From: Ceratotherium simum simum
Taxonomy: Eukaryota; Chordata; Mammalia; Perissodactyla; Rhinocerotidae
DNA length: 64,000 nt
NCBI RefSeq assembly: GCF_000283155.1
Contig: NW_004454166.1
Span: 14,390,202 to 14,454,201, forward strand
Reading direction: 5' to 3'
A program made the translations under genes and the position numbers. The notes under the pieces are model-generated. The model was not told the DNA's origin. It saw only the letters and a program-made list of their open reading frames with translations, and made no database searches. Within the stretch, counting starts at the first letter, position 1. Each line of letters begins with the position of its first letter. Below are positions 58,101-64,000 of the stretch, piece by piece.

Positions 58101-60560
58101 CCTGTGGATAACCGTGAAAACGTATACACACAATTCATAAGAATAACAAATAATTTTCAATAACAGTGCAGTCTAAGTCATATTTAGAAAAGCAGCATTT
58201 TCCTAAAAGAAATAAAATCTGCAAAGATCCAGCTCTGCCCACAATGAAGTCAACCTTTTATAGGAATAGCAGAGGATTTTAGTTCCTGGAAACCACATAG
58301 TCTCCCTCCTCTCCAATCCAAAATAAAGTATTTGTGGTGGTCGTCTATAACAAAGGAATGTTCCCCCAACACACAAAACAAAGAACTGCTAGAAGCTTCA
58401 AACTGACAGTGTTTTCATTAGGAATCAAGCTCCAAAACTGTGGGCTTCCCTTCCCTCAGCAGCCTTCAGCAAGAAAAAACTTAACCCAAGCACGCGGCCT
58501 GGGAAGGGGAGCCAGACCCTAGGAGGAAGAGAGCAGAAGACTTCCCTCTCCTGAGGTAGCAAATCCCAGAGGTTGTGACCTTTCTTCCCTGTTAAATGTA
58601 TTCTCATACCAAGACATCTGTTTCTCCATAATTTTATTTTCTTATTTTTTCCCAAACCCATAGAATGTAATAAAAAAGGTAACTTTCTCAAATTTGATCT
58701 TAGCTATGCTGCTATGATATTTTTGTTTTTGTATTTGAACAATTTTACTTTGAAGTTTAACACTTATTAGAACGTGGTTTAAAAGAATTGGCAGAGCGGG
58801 AGAAGGTGATCAAAGAATACTTCAAGTAGGATGGAAAAGAAATCTTACAACCACCTCTGTACTTGCCGCAAGTTGAAATTCCCCAAAAGATGTCTACTTT
58901 ACATTATTTGTACTCATTTTTAAAGATTCCATCTCTATCGCCCTATGGTAATAACACTTACAGACTTTTAAAATTAGTATTATTTCCCTCCCACCTGAGC
59001 TGAAGAAAAGAAAGAAAAACAAAGGAAATCTGGAACCTGTCACTATTTCTCTCTTCTCATCAGCTTTTTCTGTTACTCACTTCCTCTTCTTGCTCGCAAG
59101 GGATTGCAGTCCAAACCCTGCCCACAGGGACTGGTCATTGACCACCTCAGCACTACACACTCTCATAATCTCAATGCTAGTCTCATTAAATTTTTACAGT
59201 GTGTTATATAAGCCAAATACTCTTCTTAGTATAAGGGCATCCTTTTTCCGGAAAAAAAAAAAAAATGCTAAATCCCACATGAGAATGAACCTTGTCCTAA
59301 ATATATTCTCAACACACTTCCACAGAGCTCCTTTGCTGTAGGGAATAAGATCCCAACTTTCTCATCCCCAACTGTATTCTCGCAGAGGCAGACCATGAGG
59401 AACTATTGCTCCAAAGTGGAAAATCAGGACATATCCAAATCCTACTGGTAGGAGACTTTGGTGGGGCAGCTGATTCTCTGAGTATTTTCCAGCTTCAGAT
59501 GAGTTAGGTACCAAGGAAAAAGTTATTCAAGAATGTGACCAATAAAATCCCACTTGAAGGGAACTACAGCACTCTTTGTACCCCACACTTCCTCTTGCAC
59601 TAACGCCCTAGCAGAGGGTGGGATATTGTGATAATTAATACCCTTGTCCAAGGAAGAAAGGAAGAAGTGAGGACCGCAGAGAACACCCAGAGCTATCAAT
59701 AACAGGAAAACCCTATTGCAGATGGCTGGTAGAGAGGGATAACTGAGAAAAACGTTGTCCATCCTGAAATATGGTGGCTGTGGAACACATCTCAGAGGGA
59801 AATCTTTACTCTAAGAGAGCAGTTAGGTACCTGTTGGTTTAAGCATTTATAGAGAGATGTGGAAAAGCTAAAGAAATATCTAATTTAATTGGAGGATGGC
59901 TTTGGAAACTGATCCGGGCAAAGGGCAGATGCTATAGAAATGAAAAATATGAGCTTGGTTGTAGGGGAGGGTAGCTTTCAAAAGAGAGCTGATAGCACTT
60001 TGCCATGCATCTAGCAAAGCAAAGAGGCAAAGTTGACCTCATTGATAAGAATTTTGTGAGATCAAATGAAAAATGCCTACCCCAAGGGTCTCCAGAGATC
60101 TTCAGAAGGACCTATACTGCCTCTTTTCAGAGGGTGATGACTTAGAGGGCTGACTCCTGCTCTTTGGAGGATATTCTGCTGGCATCAGGCCAATTCTGAG
60201 GTCAGTTTGTCAGACCTGAAGTCATTTAGAGAAGGAGCCAGTTAAAAGGAAAATCTTAGGAGTTGGGGATTCCCCCCAACTTCCTAGAGCACATGGAGGC
60301 AGGGAACCTGATTGCCCTGGCCAGATCTCTCTCATCGGGCTGGATTTGTTGAGGCAGGAGTTGATTTCAAGGCAAGCCAAATATCTGCATGGATTTTAAA
60401 AATTGGTAAATATCCTTGGCCTGCTCTTGATTAAAATGCAGAGATGAGATTGCGCTCACAGATGCCACCATATGTGATCAGCAGAAACCCCTTGGGGTTC
60501 GGTGGAAAATTCTGGGAAGTGATCCTTGAACCATATGGTTTCCTTAAGAGTTCTAGGAAA
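58101..60560. other. No recognisable feature
   Basis: Unique sequence up to the L1 5' end. Open frames at 58334-58691 and 59523-59762 overlap on both strands without motif. A 13-base A-run lies near 59252. Confidence 0.45.
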
Positions 60561-62122
60561 AGAGGAGGAGAAGCCAAGATGGCAGCTCAGGCAGACTCTG
60601 AATTCACCTCCTCCCATGAACACGACCAATTTACAATTACTCTTGGAAAAATTACCCCCGAGAAAGAAATGAAAACTGGATAAGAGGAACCCCTGCAACA
60701 AACGACCATCCTAATTGAGGTGGAAGAGGCAGAAACTCCCTTCTGGAGAGAAAAAACGCCACCTTCACAAGACGCAGCACCTCACGGCTGCCCAGGAGCA
60801 GCCCAAAGGTATGCAGCCCTCCCTGGAGGAGCGGGGCCCTGAGCTGGGGAGCGCTTCCACATTGGGCATTTTTTGGACCAATCACAACCAAGACAAGTGG
60901 CACAATATCTGACTTTGCTTGCTACTAACATTGGGGAGTACCCCCAGAAAAGCTGGCTCACAGAGAAATTAAAGCCGGCTCTTAAAGGGCCCATGCACAA
61001 ATACACCCATTTCAGAAAGCAACCTAAAATCACCAGAAAGAAGTGGGCACAATCCTTTGGTGAAAAGAGACTCAACTGATAGGCTCTGAGTGCATCTCGG
61101 TGAGAGGTGAGACCTCTCCAGGGACTGGGACATTGGCGGCGGCCATTGTTGTGGCCTGGTGTGGGCGTGCTGACACAGATGCTGGCAGACACCACTGGAG
61201 TTCTCCCGGTGGCCTGCTACCCAGGGTCTGCCCCACCCACTAGAGCACCGATTTAATCCAGCTCAGCCAGGGCAGGCAGCCCACCCTAGGGACTGGCCCC
61301 ACCAACAACAGGCCCTTGGGCAACTTGTGGGCCTGCTAAGTGAAGTGCCTGGATTCTCTGCAGCCTGGGGGGTAGGTCCACCTCTGTGGGGCAGGGCATG
61401 AGCAAGGAGCAGGTGGAGAGTGTGGGGCATTGGTGGAGTGTGTGGGGCTCCTGCCTTGGAGAGACGGGGTCCACTTCAGGAGGTCGGGGCATGCTCACGG
61501 GGCAGGATTGTGTTGACTGTATGTATGAACCTGTGGGTGGTGGGGCTTGTCAGCTGCAGAAGACTTGTACTTCTCAAAGAGCCACATAAGCGTTTGGCCC
61601 CACCTTCAAAAGCATGAAACAATTGGGTGCTCCTGTGCCTGAGGCCAGCCCCACCCAGTTGCAACCCTCAGACAGCTGACAAGAGACTTAAAGGCCAGAG
61701 ACTTATGGCAATTGTAAGCCCCTGAGCCTAACAACCAGCCACGCTGGGGGCCTACTCACTTAATAGAAATACTGCAACAGGAATGTGCTATTAGACATTT
61801 CAGCCAACTGTGCTGGGGCTCCCCACACCTGATAAAGAGACTATAGGGCCCACAACAACTACAAGCAGCTGAGCATTACAACAGCTGGCCAGGGTGACAG
61901 CTCAGCCTCCCTGGGCACCTACAGGAAGAACTACACCACCACAACAGAAGGACATACGTAGCCCACACAGGGGTCACTCCTGGAACATTTGGAACTGGTG
62001 AAGAGAGGGAAGCACACTGCCGGACCTCATAAGGCATCACTTACATAAAGTCACCTCTCCAAGATCAGGAGACATGGCTGACCTACCTAATACATAGACA
62101 CAAGCACAAGGAAAGAGGCAAA
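60561..62122 (+). promoter_or_regulatory. L1 5' UTR / internal promoter
   Basis: About 1.56 kb from the element start to the ORF1 ATG, moderately GC-rich. It opens AGAGGAGGAGAAGCCAAGAT, and CAAGATGGC at 60575-60583 matches the YY1 site that fixes the transcription start in primate L1. The site's use in this lineage is an inference. Frames such as 60782-61195 and 61286-61664 are by-products. Confidence 0.8.
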
Positions 62123-63100
62123 ATGAGGAGGCAAAGGAATACATTCCAAGTAAAGGAACAGGACAAAACCCCAGAAGAGGAATTAAATGAAACAGAAATG
62201 AGCAACCTACCTGACAGAGAGTTCAAACTAAGAGTGTTAAGGATGCTCCCTGATCTTGGGAGAAGAATGTATGAACTCAGTGAGACTATCAACAGGGAAA
62301 TGGATGATATAAAAAAGAACCAATCAGAAATGAAGAATACAATACTGGAAATGAAAAATTCACTAGAGGGACTCAAAAGCAGAGTAGAAGATACAGAAGA
62401 ACAGATCAGCAAGCTGGATGAAAGACTAGAGGAAATCACCCAAGCCAAATAGATAAAAGAAAAAAGAATTAAAAAGAGTGAGGACAGTCTAAGGGACCTC
62501 TGGGACAACATCAAGCCCACTAACATCCATGTTTTAGGTGTCCCAGAAGGAGAAGAGTGAGACAAAGGGGCAGATAATCTATCTGAAGAAATAATAGCTG
62601 AAAACTTCCCTAACCTAAGGAAAGAAACAGACATCCAGGTACAGAAAGCACAGAGAGCACCAAACAAGATAAACCCAAAGAGGCTCACACCAAGACACAC
62701 TATAATTAAAATGTCCAGAATTAAAGATAAAGAGAGAATCCTAAAAGCTACAAGAGAAAGACAAGTTACATACAAAGGAAATCCCATAAGGCTATCAGCT
62801 GACTTCTCAGCAGAAACCTTACAGGCTAGAAGAGAGTGGAATGATATATTTAAATTGCTAAAAGGAAAAAACCTACAGCCAAGAATACTCTACCCGGCAA
62901 GGTTATCATTCAAAATAGAAGGAGAGATAGAAAGTTTCCCAGATAAGCAAAAATTAAAGGAGTTTGTCACCAAGAAACCAGTACTAAAGGAAATGCTAAA
63001 GGGACTTATTCAAGGGGGAAAGAGAAGACTACAAATAGGAAAAATTACCTATTTCCAAGATAAGAGGGTAATGGATACCAATGCACAAAAAAGAGGTTAG
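62123..63100 (+). pseudogene. L1 ORF1, two premature stops
   Basis: ORF1p is the RNA-binding trimeric chaperone of L1 particles. The frame runs 326 codons from ATG 62123 to TAG 63098-63100 with only two in-frame stops, TAG at 62450 (codon 110) and TGA at 62558 (codon 146), and no frameshift. Residues about 35-110 form the coiled coil (heptad-rich, MKNSLEGLKSRVEDTEEQIS). The RRM and C-terminal domain follow (LWDNIK, VPEGEE, KDKERILKATRERQ, LSADFSAETLQARREW). Length is close to the 338 residues of human ORF1p. The TGA stands where related ORF1s have an Arg codon, fitting CpG decay of CGA. The spared frame indicates a fairly recent death. Confidence 0.93.
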
Positions 63101-63632
63101 ATATGATATCAAAAACATAAAATGTAGGAGGAGGGGAGTTATGCTTTCAGATAGAGGTCTGAAGAGTAGAGCTTTCGGATAGAGGCCAAACTAAAGAGAC
63201 CATCAACTTAATATAGATTGCTATATACGTAGATTACTGTATATGAACCCCATGGTAAACACAAGCCAGAAACCTATAATAAATACACAAAAAACTAAGA
63301 GAAAGGAACCCAAACATAATACTAAAGAAAGCCATCATAGCACAAGGGAAGAGAGAAAGAGAAGAAAGGAACAGAGAAGAACTACTAAAACACTGAAGAA
63401 AAGGGCCGGCCCCGTGGCTTAGCAGTTAAGTGAGTGTGCTCCGCTGCTGGTGGCCTGGGTTTGGATCCCGGGCACGCACCGACGCACTGCTTCTCCGGCC
63501 GTGCTGAGGCCGAGTCCCACATACAACAACTAGAAGGATCATGTGCAGCTATGACATAACAACTATCTACTAGGGCTTTGGGGGGGGGACAAATTAAAAA
63601 AAAAAAAAAACACTGAGAAAAAAAGTTAAACA
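63101..63632 (+). other. L1 inter-ORF spacer, split by an ERE
   Basis: Without the nested SINE and its duplicated target site, the spacer is about 310 bases, much longer than the 63 bases of human L1. It begins AGATATGATATCAAAAAC and is A-rich with no open frame. Confidence 0.7.
63403..63605 (+). mobile_element. ERE1-like SINE nested in L1 spacer
   Basis: Head GGGCCGGCCCCGTGGCTTAG, B-box-like GGTTTGGATCC. The alternative 3' body has CAACTAGAAGGATCATGTGC, ACAACTATCTACTAGGGCTT and a short G-run before the A-tail. Target duplication AAAACACTGAAGAAAA and AAAACACTGAGAAAA, one base lost in the second. Same type as 38410. Confidence 0.94.
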
Positions 63633-64000
63633 ATGGCAGTAAGTACATACTTATCAATAGCTACTTTAAACGTCGATGGACAAAATGCTCCAATTAAAAG
63701 GCATAGAGTTGCTAATTGGATTAAAAAAACAAGACCCATATATATGCTGCATACAAGAGACACACTTCAGACCTAAAGACACTCACAAACTGAAAGTGAA
63801 GGGATGGAAAAAGATACTCCATGCAAAGGGCAATGAAAAGAAAGCTGAGGTAGCAATACTCATATCAGACAAAACAGACTTTAAAACAAAAACTAACAAG
63901 AGACAAGGGCACTGCATAATGATCAAGGGAACAATCCAACAAGAGGATATAACACTTGTAAATATCTATGCACCCAACATAGGAGCACCTAAATATATAA
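63633..64000 (+). pseudogene. L1 ORF2 start (endonuclease domain), frameshifted
   Basis: ORF2 opens at ATG 63633 with the apurinic-type endonuclease. The first catalytic Asn lies in TLNVDG. The frame is lost at a 7-A run (63723-63729), one base too many compared with the L1 family. It resumes in the next frame with DPYICC, the catalytic Glu in IQETH, and IYAPN near the window end. The reverse transcriptase is outside the window. Confidence 0.92.

Larger units (their letters stand above)
60561..64000 (+). mobile_element. L1 retrotransposon, 5' half, runs off the window
   Basis: An L1 whose 5' end appears complete: 5' UTR, ORF1, spacer and the start of ORF2. The remainder, including the 3' UTR and target duplication, lies beyond 64000. 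Most L1 copies are 5'-truncated, so an intact left end is uncommon. Both reading frames are damaged, so it is not autonomous. Confidence 0.92.

Noticed and set aside
1..64000. True tRNA genes
   Set aside because: The tRNA-like A and B boxes found all belong to ERE or MIR SINE heads; none folds into an evident complete tRNA with its own terminator context.
1..64000. CRISPR arrays, operons, ribosome binding sites, insertion sequences of bacterial type
   Set aside because: The window is mammalian; regularly spaced direct repeats are absent and repeats present are SINEs, LINEs, LTRs or microsatellites.

Overview
This is mammalian nuclear DNA. It is AT-rich, mostly non-coding and built largely from interspersed repeats. 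Ten tRNA-derived SINEs of the ERE type (equine repetitive element) place it in Perissodactyla. They start GGGGCCGGCCC, carry a tRNA-like A/B-box head and end in a poly(A) or (TG)n tail, and several have perfect target-site duplications. From memory, their sequence looks more like rhinoceros or tapir copies than modern horse ERE1, but I cannot settle the species. I found no protein-coding exon, tRNA, rRNA, CRISPR array or bacterial-type operon that I can support. Almost all short open frames here are chance frames or lie inside repeats.

Layout. 1-30 kb: AT-rich intronic or intergenic sequence with old L2, MIR, L1M and hAT/MER5A fossils, one MLT2B-type ERVL solo LTR (20.4-20.9 kb) and five ERE SINEs. 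30.08-31.4 kb: a strong CpG island holding a 290-base run of N (30630-30919). This is the only promoter-like region in the window and probably the 5' end of a gene or lncRNA; the strand is undecided, though several good splice-donor matches read on the minus strand. 31.4-37.6 kb: mostly unique sequence with L1 and MaLR-like remnants. 37.6-40.7 kb: a MaLR LTR, an ERE, then a decayed ERVL internal region (integrase zinc finger, integrase core, dUTPase-like end) running into its own 3' LTR. 42.08-44.17 kb: a 5'-truncated L1 (ORF2 C-terminal part plus 3' UTR) with a 13-bp perfect target-site duplication and an ERE nested inside. 44-60 kb: unique DNA with MIR, L2, MaLR-like and two ERE copies; 54.1-57.3 kb is notably repeat-poor. 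60.56-64.0 kb: the 5' half of an L1 with its 5' UTR promoter, an ORF1 broken by two in-frame stops, an ERE in the inter-ORF spacer, and a frameshifted start of ORF2 that leaves the window.

The parts do not form a pathway. The one likely host functional element is the CpG island; the rest records successive retrotransposon waves: L2/MIR, then L1M/MaLR/ERVL/hAT, then lineage-specific L1, then ERE. I see no undescribed biological system. The most useful leads are the gapped CpG island, the ERVL integrase/dUTPase fossil, the structured 3' UTR of the truncated L1, the two ERE tail types, and the repeat-poor block around 54.1-57.3 kb.
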